A stretch of DNA of 64,000 nt, from the NCBI GenBank assembly GCA_964034945.1, contig OZ035963.1, positions 41,377,090 through 41,441,089 on the forward strand. Reading direction: 5' to 3'. The notes beneath the pieces were generated by a model that was not told the origin of the DNA, ran no database searches, and saw only the letters and a program-made list of their open reading frames with translations. This document shows, piece by piece, positions 52,975 through 63,114 of this stretch; within the stretch, counting starts at the first letter, position 1, and the number at the start of each line of letters is the position of its first letter. This DNA comes from Chrysopilus asiliformis (taxonomy: Eukaryota > Arthropoda > Insecta > Diptera > Rhagionidae). The translations under genes were made by a program, and so were the position numbers.

Positions 52975-53140
52975 AAAACGATTTTTTTTTTAAAACGCTA
53001 AAAATCGAAGTACCAGTTTTTAAAAACAAAGTATTTCATTATTTATCGATCTAATGAGTTATATGTTATTATTTCGTTGAACTGACCATGGAGACATTTT
53101 CGACCTACAAAAGGAGCTTTTTCCAGAGAATCACCCATAT

Positions 53141-53488
53141 ACGAGTATATAAGTTAAAATATTTATTTACTTTGAATGTTAAAAAAAACAATTTTTGTTT
53201 TTTATTATTTATAATTCTGAGATCTTTACACTTTATGTTTTACGTTGGATTATTTATTATTCTTGATTTTTACACCTTGATTGAATTATTAATTAATTAA
53301 TTATGATCTTTACTCTTTGATGTTTTACATTGAACTGACTTAATCTAACATGAAACAATTACTTGTGGGCCATGAATCGTGGTGCAACGTGATCGGAAGT
53401 TTCAGGTCTCGCACATGTCTAGACGACTTTAATTTGGGTGCATCGTGAGGTTGGTGGGAAATGCTGCTTCAGCATTATTGATGGGAAC
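53141..53488. other. Spacer, no feature seen
   Basis: AT-rich, then mixed sequence without coding frames, inverted repeats or known repeats. Confidence 0.4.
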
Positions 53489-53490
53489 TA

Positions 53491-54149
53491 CAGCCTTGGC
53501 CAAAAGTATTGAGCACCCATGATATATGGCAAAATAACCGTTATATTTAGATGGAGTCAAATAAAAATAGTTTTAGTAGAAGTTAATCGTTTATTGTATG
53601 ATAAAAATTTAATATTTTGTGGGGCCACCCTTCGCCTTTATAACGGCAACGACCCTCTTAGGCATGGATGTGACGAGTTTATTACATTCATCGCTGCTTA
53701 TCGCGCTCCACTCTTCTTCGAGGTGCCTTTTTAAATCTTCTTTTGACGAAATTTGATGTGCCCGCACCTTACGCTTTAGTATAGCCCATAAATGTTCTAT
53801 GGGGTTTAAATCCGGATACTGCGAAGGCCACTCTAAAACATCGACCCAATTTTCTTCAAACCAATTCTTTGTTTCGGTGGATTTATGGCATGGTGCGTTG
53901 TCTTGCTGAAACTTTACGCCATCCATGTTTGTATCTCCAAAAATGCATGAAAACGACGCCATAAGTGTAGTTTTGAGCACATCTATGTATTTTTTGGAGT
54001 TAATTTTGCCGTCACATACGAACATTTCACCAACTCCAGATCCAGCCATGCAGCCCCAAACCATTATACTGCCACCCCCGTATTTTACGGTTGGTACAAC
54101 ACATTCGACATTATACTCTTCGCCTATTCGGCGGCGGACATACGATGCA
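53491..54149 (-). mobile_element. Tc1-like transposon, 5' half lost
   Basis: Same family as 12093-14300, reverse orientation. CAGCCTTGGCCAAAAGTATT at 53491 follows TA. The other end is missing: at 54149/54150 the coding sequence switches directly into the interior of an inverted DINE repeat. Confidence 0.9.
53609..54149 (-). pseudogene. Tc1-like transposase, C-terminal two thirds
   Basis: From the DINE junction the frame reads SYVRRRIGEEYNVECVVPTV, SIMVWGCMAGSGVGEMFVCD, the second catalytic Asp in FQQDNAPCHKSTETK, and the third acidic residue in PDLNPIEHLWAILKRKVRAH (34 residues apart, DD34E). It ends KRVVAVIKAKGGPTKY. Unlike the 13759 copy this part keeps QQDNAPC and an unbroken frame, so it gives the better family sequence. 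The first Asp and DNA-binding domain are lost. Confidence 0.9.
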
Positions 54150-54490
54150 CTTGAAATTTTGCGCAGATTCATTTTTCGTAAAATGCGAGGCTAAGTTCGT
54201 TAATGGGCAAAAATGGACCATTAGGGGGGGTACCCCCCATACGAACGAAAACGTTTTTTGCGAATATCTCAAAAACGGTACATGTTATCAAAAAAGTTCA
54301 AGAACAAAAGTTATTTAGAATATTATTCTACATAAATCTCTCATATATCAAAATCCGATTGGAATAAATTTTAAAAAAATCTTATTGGAAAATTTGAATT
54401 CAAATGAAATTTTGATACGCCGTTCAATTAAATCACCATACGGGTTTTCAATAATTGCCAGATTGGCAATTATAGCTTTTGTTATGTTTA
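54150..54490 (-). repeat. DINE-like repeat, inverted, joined to Tc1
   Basis: Starts mid-consensus (CTTGAAATTTTGCGCAGATT) and runs to AATTATAGCTTTTGTTATG. The (GTCY)n core and right end are missing, so the junction is a deletion or recombination between a DINE copy and the Tc1 element. Confidence 0.88.
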
Positions 54491-54603
54491 ATTTATACTG
54501 TAAATTTGATATAAGATTTGTTCTATAATTTTGGTTGACTTTAATGAAATTCTCTAAGGTATTTGTAACCTTTGTTATATTGTTCAATCTATCGCCGAGT
54601 AAT

Positions 54604-54712
54604 TTGTTAACTAGGGGTTGCGCCCCGAACCGCTTCGCGGTTCATCCCCCTTCCCCAGGTCGGCCTTCGGCCTCCCCGCCTACTCGGCCTTCGGCTTCGA
54701 GTCAAATGCATA
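54604..54712. repeat. GC-rich hairpin cluster
   Basis: In strongly AT-rich surroundings, about 100 bp are GC-rich and made of small perfect hairpins: GGGGTTGCGCCCC, GAACCGCTTCGCGGTTC, GGTCGGCCTTCGGCC and TCGGCCTTCGGCTTCGA. Stem-TTCG-type loops like these are typical of GC clusters in some organellar genomes or of bacterial terminators. Nothing around supports a bacterial origin. Its nature is unknown. Confidence 0.7.
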
Positions 54713-54941
54713 TAGTTAACCCAAAAAAGGGAAATTTTTTTAGAGACATTTTTCTTTGTGACCCAACGGTGTATTACAAAATCGTACTGTTTACTTACAA
54801 TATATTCAATAATGGTAAAAGGTGGTTATCCACACGGGGAAAGACAATATTGTGGGAAATGTTATTCTTTTTAATTCATGTCATCCATTGAAGCACCAAA
54901 TCCCTTTAGAATTGCAGAAGATAGCAGGTGAGGGCTATACA

Positions 54942-55439
54942 TAACGATGGTATCTATACTGTTTTTCGCAGTATTGTTTTTCAGACTCCAATACTGCATT
55001 ACTGCTTTTTCCCCAAAATACTGTATTTAAATACTCAGAAAACTTTAATTCTTTAACGTTTCGAAATTCAAATTTATTAATAGCAATGCAAAACGTCAGT
55101 AACAACACAAAATAGTGGCAACACATGGCAAGTGTAAATACATTCAAACGACGAACAGCGAAGTATTGATGGCAACATGTCATATAGATTCGCTTCTTCC
55201 TTTCCCCATCGATTACTGTCTTGTCATTATTTATCCTTCTTCAGAACGCGTTACTTTGATTTTGCTTTCCATTGTTAATTTAAAAGAACAAAAATGTCGA
55301 AATTAAAAGCAAAGACACAAATTTTCATTGAATAAAATTTATACTGCGAAAAATACTGTTTTTTCAAATCGATTTACTGCTTTTTTCAATTTTTAGGTGA
55401 AATATACTGTTTTTTGTCCGAAAAAAGATACCATCGTTA
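54942..55439. mobile_element. hAT-type MITE, TIR TAACGATGGTATC
   Basis: TAACGATGGTATC at 54942 and its exact inverse ending 55439 are bracketed by GCTATACA (54934-54941, 55440-55447), an exact 8-bp duplication. ATACTGTTTTT/ATACTGCATT/AATACTG motifs recur throughout both halves. 498 bp, non-coding. The termini depart from the usual CAGNG of hAT, so the superfamily rests on the 8-bp duplication. Confidence 0.85.
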
Positions 55440-55447
55440 GCTATACA

Positions 55448-55785
55448 TAAAAAGGAGGGGTAGATATTAGTGAGCAAAAATTTTTCCTGCGGGCTGACCT
55501 CTCTCATGGTGAAAATCGGACCCGAAACCCTTAAGCGCATAAAGAGGTTTCAAGAGAGGGTTCCTATTAAACTGGATCCGACACCCTTGAGTAAGAGATA
55601 TCAGAAGAAACGGGGATTGACATTAAAAAGAATCAGATCCCTTATTCTGTCAATAACTGTACCTGTGTGCAAAGTTTTATCAAAATCGGCCGCGCCGTTT
55701 TTGCGTGATGCCGGAACAAATATTCAGTCAAACAGACAGAAATACCGACCGACATACAGACAGACGGACAAACATAAATTTTAAG
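55448..55785 (+). repeat. Second (GTCY)n-type dispersed repeat
   Basis: Contains a GAAAATCGGACCCGAAACCC segment, TTTTATCAAAATCGGCCGCG and ends in GACCGACATACAGACAGACG before ACAAACATAAATTTTAAGCA. The layout is like the DINE family but the sequence differs. The 105-residue frame inside is compositional. Confidence 0.5.
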
Positions 55786-56300
55786 CATAACAAAACCTAT
55801 AATTGCCAGTCTGGCAATTATTAGAAACTCGTATAGTGATATTCCTATCAAAATTGGAACAGTTGTATCAAAATTCCAGTTTGAAGTCAAACTTTCCAAT
55901 AAGATTTTTTAAAATTTGTTCCAATAGGATTTTGATGTATGGGAGTTTTATTTAGAATCATATCCTAAATAACTTTTGTTCTTGGACTTTTTAGATAAGA
56001 TGCACCGTTTTTGAGATATTCGCAAAAAACGTTTTCGTTCGTATAATAGTCAATTTTTGTCCATTAACGAACTTAGCCTCGCATTTTGCGAAAAACGGAT
56101 CTGCACAAAATTTCAAGTCTCTAGCTCAATCCGAGCGCCCGCAATCCGCGCCACAGACGGACATGCAAAAACCAATTTTATTTATCATTCTAAACACACT
56201 GGTGTAATACATTTTTATGTGTGATGACGGGGTCGTGGCGTTACAAACGGTAAGGCAAAGTTAATATACCCTTTGGTTTCACCATACGGGTATAAAAATG
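55786..56300 (+). repeat. DINE-like repeat
   Basis: Plus-strand copy from GCATAACAAAACCTATAATT to CACCATACGGGTATAAAAA (56280-56298). The middle has a deletion: TTCGTATAATAGTCAATTTT replaces the GTACCCCCC stretch, and the core is reduced to one GACGGACATGC. Confidence 0.88.
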
Positions 56301-56535
56301 TGATTTTTGGCATCAGTATTATACGACCAAATACAATATTTTTGAGAAAATCCAAAATTACAAAAATTGTCCCCCTTACAGTTTTTATTATATAGATGGG
56401 AAAAAGTAAAGTGGACACATCTAGAGATAGAGAGTCTTCCTTTAAAAAAAGAATAATCAAAATCGATTTTAAGCTGGAGCTGTGTCGAAAGAAATACAAA
56501 CAAAATCACTTTGCCTTTTAAATATATAGATGAGT
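56300..56535 (-). mobile_element. Helitron-like fragment, reverse
   Basis: Reading in reverse from 56535, ATCTATATATTTAAAAGGCA begins a block shared with 58290-58427 and 62580-62724: AAAGYGATTTTGTWTGGATT, GAGCTC and GATTTTGATTATTC. A TATATATTTAAAAGGC start is common at 5' ends of insect Helitrons. No 3' hairpin is found in this copy. Confidence 0.5.
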
Positions 56536-56696
56536 CTCGATCTTAACAACACGGATCGCAGCTGGGCGTTTAATGAAGGGGTAAAATACCCATGCTCGAA
56601 GCCAGGGTTGCTGGTGCCAAGATTTTGTTTTTTTAATTTAATTTTTTTTTCATTTAGTTAAAACAATTTTTTTTCTTTGTGATTTTAGTGTTTTTT

Positions 56697-58000
56697 TTTA
56701 AAAGCTTTTATTTAGCTTGCCTTCGTGTCTGTCTGTCTGTTTGTCAGATCAAATCTTGCAACCCAATTTTGACCCACTTCCACTTGTCCGATTGACTTGA
56801 AATTTTGCACACTTATATAAGTCCGATGACAATACAATATTTTCACTACTTCGTCCTTGTAAGGATAACGGAAGGTCCTGTAAGGATAACGTGATTATCC
56901 TTTTCTCCAAATTTTCCGGAAAAAAATCTATTCTGGGGGTTTTTGGGGTCGCTGAATCCGAATCTGTCATTAAAAAATCAGTAAGGATAACGGAGGGTCC
57001 TGTAAGGATAACGTGATTATCCTTTTCTCCAAATTTTCCGGAAAAAAATCTATTCTGGGGGTTTTTGAGGTCGCTGAATCCGAATCTGCCATTAAAAAGT
57101 CTGTAAGGATAACGGAATGTCCTGTAAGGATAACGTGATTATCCCTTTCTCCAAATTTTCCGGAAAAAAATCTATTCTGGGGGTTTTTGGGGTCGCTGAA
57201 TCCGAATCTGTCATTAAAAAATCAGTAAGGATAACGGAGGGTCCTGTAAGGATAACGTGATTATCCTTTTCTCCAAATTTTCCGGAAAAAATCTATTCTG
57301 GGGGTTTTTGAGGTCGCTAAATCCGAATCTGCCATTAAAAAGTCTGTAAGGATAACGGAATGTCCTGTAAGAATAACGTGATTATCCCTTTCTCCAAATT
57401 TTCCGGAAAAAAATCTATTCTGGGGGTTTTTGGGGTCGCTGAATCCGAATCTGTCATTAAAAAGTTTGTATGGATAACGGAAGGTCCTGTAAGGATAACG
57501 TGATTATCCTTTTCTCCAAATTTTCCGGGAAAAAATCTATTCTGGGGGTTTTTGGGGTCGCTGAATCCGAATCTGTCATTAAAAAGTCAGTAAGGACAAC
57601 GGAAGGTCCTGTAAGGATAACGTGATTATCCTTTTCTCCAAATTTTCCCGAAAAAAATCTATTCTGGGGTTTTTGGGGTCGCTGAATACGATTCTCAAGT
57701 TAAAAAGCCTGTAAGGACATCTCAAATGTAAGGATATATATTCGAAGACTAAAAAGAACAAAATAAAAAAAATAAAAAAAAAAATTAAAAAAAAAGCTTT
57801 TATTAAAAAAGAATGCACTAAAAAGAAAAAAATAATTTTCTGGACGCTGTGTATCACAAATATAAAAGCCTTTAAAAAGCGAGATAAAGCATAAAACAAT
57901 AAAATAAAAATTTATCTCGCTTTTAAAAAGCTTTTATATTTGTGATACACAGCGTCCAGAAAATTATTTTTAAAAAAAATTTTTTTTTTTTTTTAATTTT
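56697..58000 (+). mobile_element. Minisatellite-bearing DINE-like element, copy 2
   Basis: Same order as 1731-4052: AAAAGCTTTTATTTAGC, GTCTGTCTGTCTGTTTGTCA, the TTGACTTGAAATTTTGCAC block, an array of about seven units (56864-57715), then a hairpin at about 57775-58000. A degenerate single unit with GGACCTTCCGTT is at about 58505-58540, outside. Confidence 0.85.
56864..57715 (+). repeat. Minisatellite, about 7 units of 120-122 bp
   Basis: Units begin near 56864, 56982, 57104, 57226, 57347, 57470 and 57591. They alternate between CATTAAAAAATCAG with GGAGGGTCC, and GCCATTAAAAAGTCTG with GGAATGTCC, so a dimer was amplified here too, but a different one from that in the first array. Confidence 0.93.
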
Positions 58001-58239
58001 TTTTTATTTTTTTTATTTGTATGTGAAAACTGTTTAAAACAAAAATAGAGACACTAATTATAAACCGAAAACGATTTTGATCAGATTTTCACCATTGTCC
58101 GTGATGATAATATTTTACGACTGAAATTAGCTTGCCCGTGAGGAGGCTGGAAAAACTAATTGGGTATTAGAGTTTTAAAATTGTAAACCGAAAGTCTTAA
58201 AGCGAACACGTTTATTTTCTAAAAGTTATTTCTGGAAGT

Positions 58240-58430
58240 TTTTTGTGCAAAAAAACTTTAGCCCGACAACGATGGGTCTGCATCTAGTAAAATATTATTA
58301 AAAATTTGTGGAAAAGTAAAATGGACACATCTTTTAAAAAAAAAAAGGATAATCAAAATCGGACCCGCTGGAGCTCTGCGGAAAGAAATCCAAACAAAAT
58401 CGCTTTGTCTTTTAATATATAGATTCGTGA
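58240..58430. mobile_element. Two abutting Helitron end fragments
   Basis: GCCCGACAACGATGGGTCTG then CATCTAGT at 58261-58287 is a Helitron-like 3' end (hairpin plus CTAG) on the plus strand. From about 58310 to 58427 a reverse-oriented 5' part follows, ending ATATATAGATTCG, like the fragment at 56300-56535. Confidence 0.5.
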
Positions 58431-59106
58431 TCAGCGACCCCGAAAACCCCCTAATGGCATTTTTTCCCGGAACACGTTTATTTTCTAAAAGTTATTTCTT
58501 GCATTTGCATTATCCTTACAGGACCTTCCGTTTTGAATTTTGAAAATCTAACACCGGATTCGTGATCAGCGAGTGATACTTTTCAGCCTCCTATTGAAAA
58601 TCACGGTTTACAAACACCCTTTACCCCCCGTTCACCCCCTTAACACTAAAATTTCGAAAAATCTCGCCTTAGTGAGCGCCTACGCGATGGTTGGGACATA
58701 TTTATTTATTTATTTATTTATAATTTCCACACACAAAAGGCAAATTGCCTTATACAAAGGTGTTCAGCTTAAATAATTACAGTTTTTAAGAGAAAAAAAA
58801 AATAATAATATTAAATACATTATTAAAAAAAAGTTCAATTTATACACCGTACTTAGAGAATTTATATATACATTAAAAATACATTACATACATTGAAAAA
58901 TAAATTAATTAAATAAACAAAATATTCTGAAAGTTTCAAGTCTCTATCTTCAGGGGTTTGGGCTGGGCGTCAGGTTAAACGATTTTATATATAGAGAAGA
59001 TGGTTTTCACTTTTTCCAATAAAAGACGATGCGTAACAGATATTTTTAATTTTACGTTTAAAAAACTCAATTTAAAAAAAAAAAAAAATAAATAAAATAA
59101 AAATAT
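58431..59106. other. Mixed repeat debris
   Basis: Contains a diverged minisatellite scrap (GTGATCAGCGACCCCGAAAA, 58430-58450; TTATCCTTACAGGACCTTCC, about 58510) and a short (ATTT)n run (about 58697-58722). No gene is seen. Confidence 0.5.
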
Positions 59107-59160
59107 TTTGCCACCGCTCAGAATTGAACCCGTACCTGGCGCGATGTAGTTTACACTTAT
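59107..59160 (-). repeat. tRNA-like segment, partial
   Basis: On the minus strand ACGGGTTCAATTCTGAGCGG contains a pol III B-box (GGGTTCAATTC). It resembles the better-preserved copy at 62425-62495. The A-box half is not convincing. Probably a tRNA-derived SINE head or tRNA pseudogene. Confidence 0.45.
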
Positions 59161-59204
59161 TCAGTAGTAAGAATATAAATTTTAAAGTAAAATGAAGTAA
59201 TAAA

Positions 59205-60050
59205 AAAAAAATAAAAATTTAAAAAAAAGCTTTTATTAAAAAAGAATGCACTAAAAAGAAAAAAATAATTTTCTGGACGCTGTGTATCACAAATATAAAA
59301 GCTTTTTAAAAGCGAGATAAATTTTTATTTTATTGTTTTATGCTTTATCTCGCTTTTTAAAAGCTTTTATGTGTGTGATACACAGCGTCCAGAAAATTAT
59401 TTTTATCTTTTTAGTGCATTCTTTTTTAATAAAAGCTTTTTTTAAAATTTTTTGTTTTATTTTTTTTATTTTGTTCTTTTTAGTCTTCGAATATATATCC
59501 TTACATTTGAGATGTCCTTACAGGCTTTTTAACTTGAGAATCGTATTCAGCGACCCCAAAAACCCCCAGAATAGATTTTTTCCCGGAAAATTTGGAGAAA
59601 AGGATAATCACGTTATCCTTACAGGACCTTCCGTTATCCTTACAGACTTTTTAATGACAGATTCGGATTCAGCGACCTCAAAAACCCCCAGAATAGATTT
59701 TTTTCCCGGAAAATTTGGAGAAAAGGATAATCACGTTATCCTTACAAGACCTTCCGTTATCCTTACTGACTTTTTAATGACAGATTCGGATTCAGCGACC
59801 CCAAAAACCCCCACAATAGATTTTTTTTCCGGAAAATTTGGAGAAAAGGATAATCACGTTATCCTTACAGGACCTTCCGTTATCCTTACAAGGACGAAGT
59901 AGTGAAAATATTGTATTGTCATCGGACTTATATAAGTGTGCAAAATTTCAAGTCAATCGGACAAGTGGAAGTGGGTCAAAATTGGGTTGCAAGATTTGAT
60001 CTGACAGACAAACAGACAGACACGAAGGCAAGCTAAATAAAAGCTTTTAA
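59205..60050 (-). mobile_element. Minisatellite-bearing DINE-like element, copy 3
   Basis: Reverse copy: hairpin at about 59205-59450, about three minisatellite units (59520-59895), the GCAAAATTTCAAGTCAATCG block and GACAGACAAACAGACAGACA, ending AAATAAAAGCTTTTAAAAA at 60050. A 189-residue open frame across the hairpin and array is a by-product of units divisible by three. Confidence 0.88.
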
Positions 60051-60375
60051 AAACAGACAGTCATTGGGGACTGCCAACAGAAGTGAAAACAATAATATAT
60101 GTAAGGTAATTTTGTCGTGTACCTATATATTTTTCAACCTGAAATTTCGAAAATATATGCTAATAAACAGTAAATTTGAAACAAAAGTCAATATGCATAT
60201 TAAGGTTTGAATTCCTGAGCAGGACGTGAGTTTCTTATACAAAAAATTTCTAGAGATATTTATTTTTTTCTGTATAAGAATGCCGTGTGCTGTTCAGAAA
60301 TTTTCTCGCTAATTTTATTTTGCTCGGTACTGTCTTCCAAAAAAAAAATTAATTTTTTCTGTATAAAAAAAATTT
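60051..60375. other. Spacer, nothing recognised
   Basis: AT-rich sequence between the reversed minisatellite element and a fold-back MITE. No features seen. Confidence 0.4.
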
Positions 60376-60377
60376 TC

Positions 60378-60950
60378 TAAGAAAAATAAAACCGACTTTT
60401 AGAAAAAAACTGAAAAGAAAAAAAGCACTAAAAAGAAAAAAATAATTTAAAACTATGGCCATTAATAGCGTATTTAAAATTCGGCTTTTTTGGAGTGGCG
60501 TTAAATTTACACTAAATAAAATCTTTGTAAAATTTCTATTGTCAAGTTTCGCACAAAATCAGTTTGTACATGGAGACAAAAAATAGGATAGATTTCTACA
60601 AAAAATAGTAACATATGGGCTTTTTTATAGCGATTGCTTAAAAATAGGGAATCCAATTTGGGACATAAAAGAACTTAGTTTTGGTGCTTCTAAGAGCCGT
60701 GTCTATAGTTAATCTGTTTGGCAACAATTTTTAGAGTCGATCTTAGTTCTTAGTGGCAGCAACAGCACGATTAGCCTTAAGGGTTAGAAAGTATGTAATT
60801 TATTTTAGTTGCAAATTTAACGGCACTCCAAAAAAGCCGAATTTTAAATACGCTATTAATGGCCATAGTTTTAAATTATTTTTTTCTTTTTAGTGCTTTT
60901 TTTCATTTCAGTTTTTTTTTAAAAGTCGGTTTTATTTTTTTCAGAATTTT
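60378..60950. mobile_element. Fold-back MITE with arms of about 130 bp
   Basis: AAAACCGACTTTTAGAAAAA near 60388 and TTTTTAAAAGTCGGTTTTAT near 60910 start a long inverted repeat. It runs through ACTATGGCCATTAATAGCGT and AATTCGGCTTTTTTGGAGTG to GGCGTTAAATTT (right arm: AAATTTAACGGCACTCC). The unpaired centre is about 300 bp and non-coding. Confidence 0.88.
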
Positions 60951-61093
60951 TTTTATTTCGAACGTTTTTAGTTTCAATTTTTAATATAGGTCAAATTACA
61001 AAGGGTTTGAGGGGATAAGTCCGCAGAGAAGAAATATATAAAAGAATCTTCCAGATATTGTACTGAACACAATACAAAGAATTTTACTCGATA

Positions 61094-61409
61094 GTCCGAA
61101 TTCACACGATAAGTTTTTTGATTCACGTCTCGGCCAAACGATGGCAAGAAGGGCGAGATGTAGGAAGGACGAAAAGTTGGTCAATCACCAACTTTTGATT
61201 CACCAAAAGTTATTGCAAGTCCGTTTTCTCTATTCCCTTTTGCTCTCATTCGTATTCGCTCATGTTCATTTACGACAAAAACTTTCATAAACGTCAAAAA
61301 GACGCACGTCAAAACATTCATCGTGTAAATGGCCGTGAATGATTCGTGGATGTTTAAAAGAGAATAGCCGTGATTGATGAATCAAAAAACTTGTCGTGTG
61401 AATTGGGAC
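61094..61409. mobile_element. MITE with ATA duplication
   Basis: GTCCGAATTCACACGATAAG at 61094 and its near-inverse ending GTCGTGTGAATTGGGAC at 61409, with TTTTTTGATTCA/TGAATCAAAAAA inside. ATA flanks both sides (61091-61093, 61410-61412). 316 bp. A TTGATTCACCAAAAG repeat follows the left end. A 3-bp duplication fits the Harbinger group. Confidence 0.8.
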
Positions 61410-61502
61410 ATATCTCAAGCTAGTAGGGAGGGGTTTGAAGGGGTAGGTTAACACGGGGGAAATATATAAAAGAACCTTCCTTGTGTTGTACTGAACACAA
61501 CG

Positions 61503-61778
61503 TAAAAACATAACAAAAGCTATAATTGTCAATCTGGCAATTATTGAAAACCTGTTTGGTGATGTTGGTATCTTAATTCGAGCAGCTGTACCAAAATTCC
61601 ACTTTGAAGTCGAACTTTCCAATAAGATTTTTTAAAATTTATTCCAATCGGATTTTGATGTATGGGAGTTTTATGTAGAATCATATTCTAAATAACTTTT
61701 GTTCTTACACTTTTTTGATAAGATGCACCGTTTTTGAGAAATTCGCAAAAAACGTTTTCGTTTTTATGGGGGGGTTTG
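61503..61778 (+). repeat. DINE-like repeat, left part
   Basis: AACATAACAAAAGCTATAAT through AACGTTTTCGTTTTTATGGG; cut off at the mariner insertion (61781). The right part is not found after it. Confidence 0.85.
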
Positions 61779-61780
61779 TA

Positions 61781-62333
61781 CAGGGTGGGCCAGAATAGAC
61801 GCGGGGGTTTGAATTCTTTATAAATTTTTTATTTGAGCGAAATCTATAATTTTTTTTTCAAATACATGTAGTTGATTGATGGGGAATATTTTTGGTCTAA
61901 ACATGGAAAACTATATCCCACAAGTGGTGGCCATTTTCTGCTTCGCAAATCCGTGCTCTTTCCAAGACATTTTCCATAACCTTTCGTGTTATGGCCTCGA
62001 TTTCACTGCGAATGTTGGTTTTCAATTGGCTGATGGTTGTTGGCTTGTTGACGTACACCTTTTCTTTCAAATATCCCCAAAGGAAACAATCTGGAGTCGT
62101 TAGATCAGGTGAACGCGGAGGCCAATTGAAATCGCTTCTTTTCGAAATAATGCGTCCGCCAAACATGTCCCGTAAAAGAGCCATTGAGCCCACCGCCCAC
62201 CGGTTCGTTGTTCTATTGTGTACAGGTCCATTTTAAATTGCCCAAGTCAAAATGCTGAAACAAAATAAAAAAAATAAAAATAAAAAAAAGTTATAAAGAC
62301 TTCAAACCCCTGCGTCTATTCTGGCCCACCCTG
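61781..62333 (-). mobile_element. Mariner-like element, deletion derivative
   Basis: CAGGGTGGGCCAGAATAGAC at 61781 and its inverse ending 62333 are flanked by TA (61779-61780 and 62334-62335). 553 bp, keeping only the end of the transposase. Complementarity continues over GCGGGGGTTTGAA. Confidence 0.92.
61897..62193 (-). pseudogene. Mariner-type transposase C-terminus
   Basis: The frame has DFNWPPRSPDLTTPDCFLWG with the terminal acidic catalytic residue (Asp, as in mariner rather than Tc1). It continues YLKEKVYVNKPTTISQLKTN and a helical tail ending WDIVFHV. The first two catalytic Asp residues and the DNA-binding region are deleted. Confidence 0.82.
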
Positions 62334-62424
62334 TATAAACTTAAAGATAAATTAAGTAATAAAATATTAATAAAAGTAAAAAAATCAAAAAAAAAAATTT
62401 GAAAAGAAAAAAAAAGAATTTCGT

Positions 62425-62495
62425 CACCGATCAGAATTGAACCCGGTGTCTGGCGCATGGTAGTCCAACTGCTAACTCACTGCGCTGATCAGACA
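62425..62495 (-). repeat. tRNA-like segment, possible SINE head
   Basis: On the minus strand GATCAGCGCAGTGAGTTAGC, then AGTTGG (A-box-like TTAGCAGTTGG), CCATGCGCCAGACACC and GGGTTCAATTCTGATC (B-box GGGTTCAATTC). Box spacing is about right for a tRNA. The acceptor ends pair only partly (GATCAG/CTGATC), so it is more likely a tRNA-derived SINE head or pseudogene than a working tRNA. The flanks are A-rich. Confidence 0.5.
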
Positions 62496-62559
62496 GTATA
62501 GAATACCGTGTTAACATTGAAGACTTAGCGGCATATTTATAATTTTGAAAGTTATTATA

Positions 62560-62724
62560 ACTAATAAAGTATTATTAAAAATTGAAAAAAGTAAAACGGA
62601 CATATCTACAGCTATAGAGCTTTCATTTAAAAAAAAATCATCAAAATCGGTTCAATAGGAACTCCAGGAGCTCTGTCGAAAGAAATCCATACAAAATCGC
62701 TTTGCCTTTTAAATATATAGATGA
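62560..62724 (-). mobile_element. Helitron-like fragment, reverse
   Basis: Shares TTTAAATATATAGATG, CAAAATCGCTTTGCC, AGGAGCTCTGTCGAAAGAAA and GACATATCTACAGC-like blocks with 56300-56535 and 58310-58427. It cuts into the envelope part of the errantivirus remnant on its right. Confidence 0.5.
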
Positions 62725-62744
62725 TAACTTGTTTATTATTGTTT

Positions 62745-63112
62745 GTTAGAACATTGTTCATTTTTTCCGTAATTGTTTGGAAATCTTCGTGATCCGGTGT
62801 ACCCGCTATCCACTTTTAAGCGGAACCAAGGAAATTTAAGGATCGTTTTGTTTTCCAACATTTCTTGTACCTGTAAAAGTTCATGGTGAAGATAGGGATA
62901 AAGTGGGTTGTCAGTAGGAATGTTGTGTTCTAAAGCGTTTGCTAGTTCTTTCGCTGTGCTATCGTATTGTCCAAGACCGATGTCGTGTATGATTTTGAAA
63001 TTTCCTGTTTGGATTTTTGCCTGTCCTAAGCTTATGGTGACTACTTGCGAATTCGTGTAGTCGAGGATTTGTATTTCGCATTTAGCGAGGCAAAGGGTAA
63101 TTCTGGAAAAGA
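62745..63112 (-). pseudogene. Errantivirus-type envelope, N-terminal fragment, broken
   Basis: A frame beginning just after the integrase stop has a hydrophobic-polar start and motifs that recall the outer subunit of insect errantivirus envelope proteins. A frame change near 62820 and the Helitron-like insertion end it, so no fusion or membrane-anchor region is present. The assignment rests on position after pol and on weak resemblance. It cannot make a functional protein. Confidence 0.5.
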
Positions 63113-63114
63113 AA

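Larger units (their letters stand above)
49110..53136 (+). mobile_element. DNA transposon of uncertain superfamily (Sola-like?)
   Basis: GGGTGATTCTCTGGAAAAAG at 49110 and its exact inverse ending 53136, continuing through CTCCTTTT and, after a short mismatch, GGTCGAAAA. ATAT flanks both sides (49106-49109, 53137-53140). Direct CATTCCCGTG repeats crowd both subterminal regions. A single plus-strand gene fills the middle. A 4-bp duplication is reported for Sola elements, but I cannot confirm membership from memory. It looks like a nearly complete, lightly decayed autonomous element. Confidence 0.85.

Noticed and set aside
55451..55472. AAAAGGAGGGG before a start codon, resembling a bacterial ribosome binding site
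   Set aside because: The frame after it is repeat-derived and everything around is eukaryotic transposon DNA.
59333..59902. 189-residue open frame, among the longest in the window
   Set aside because: It reads across a hairpin and minisatellite units whose length is often a multiple of three; the repeated peptide only mirrors the DNA repeat.
62425..62495. Functional tRNA gene
   Set aside because: Only the A- and B-box regions look right; the acceptor and anticodon stems are not convincing, and a similar degenerate copy occurs nearby.
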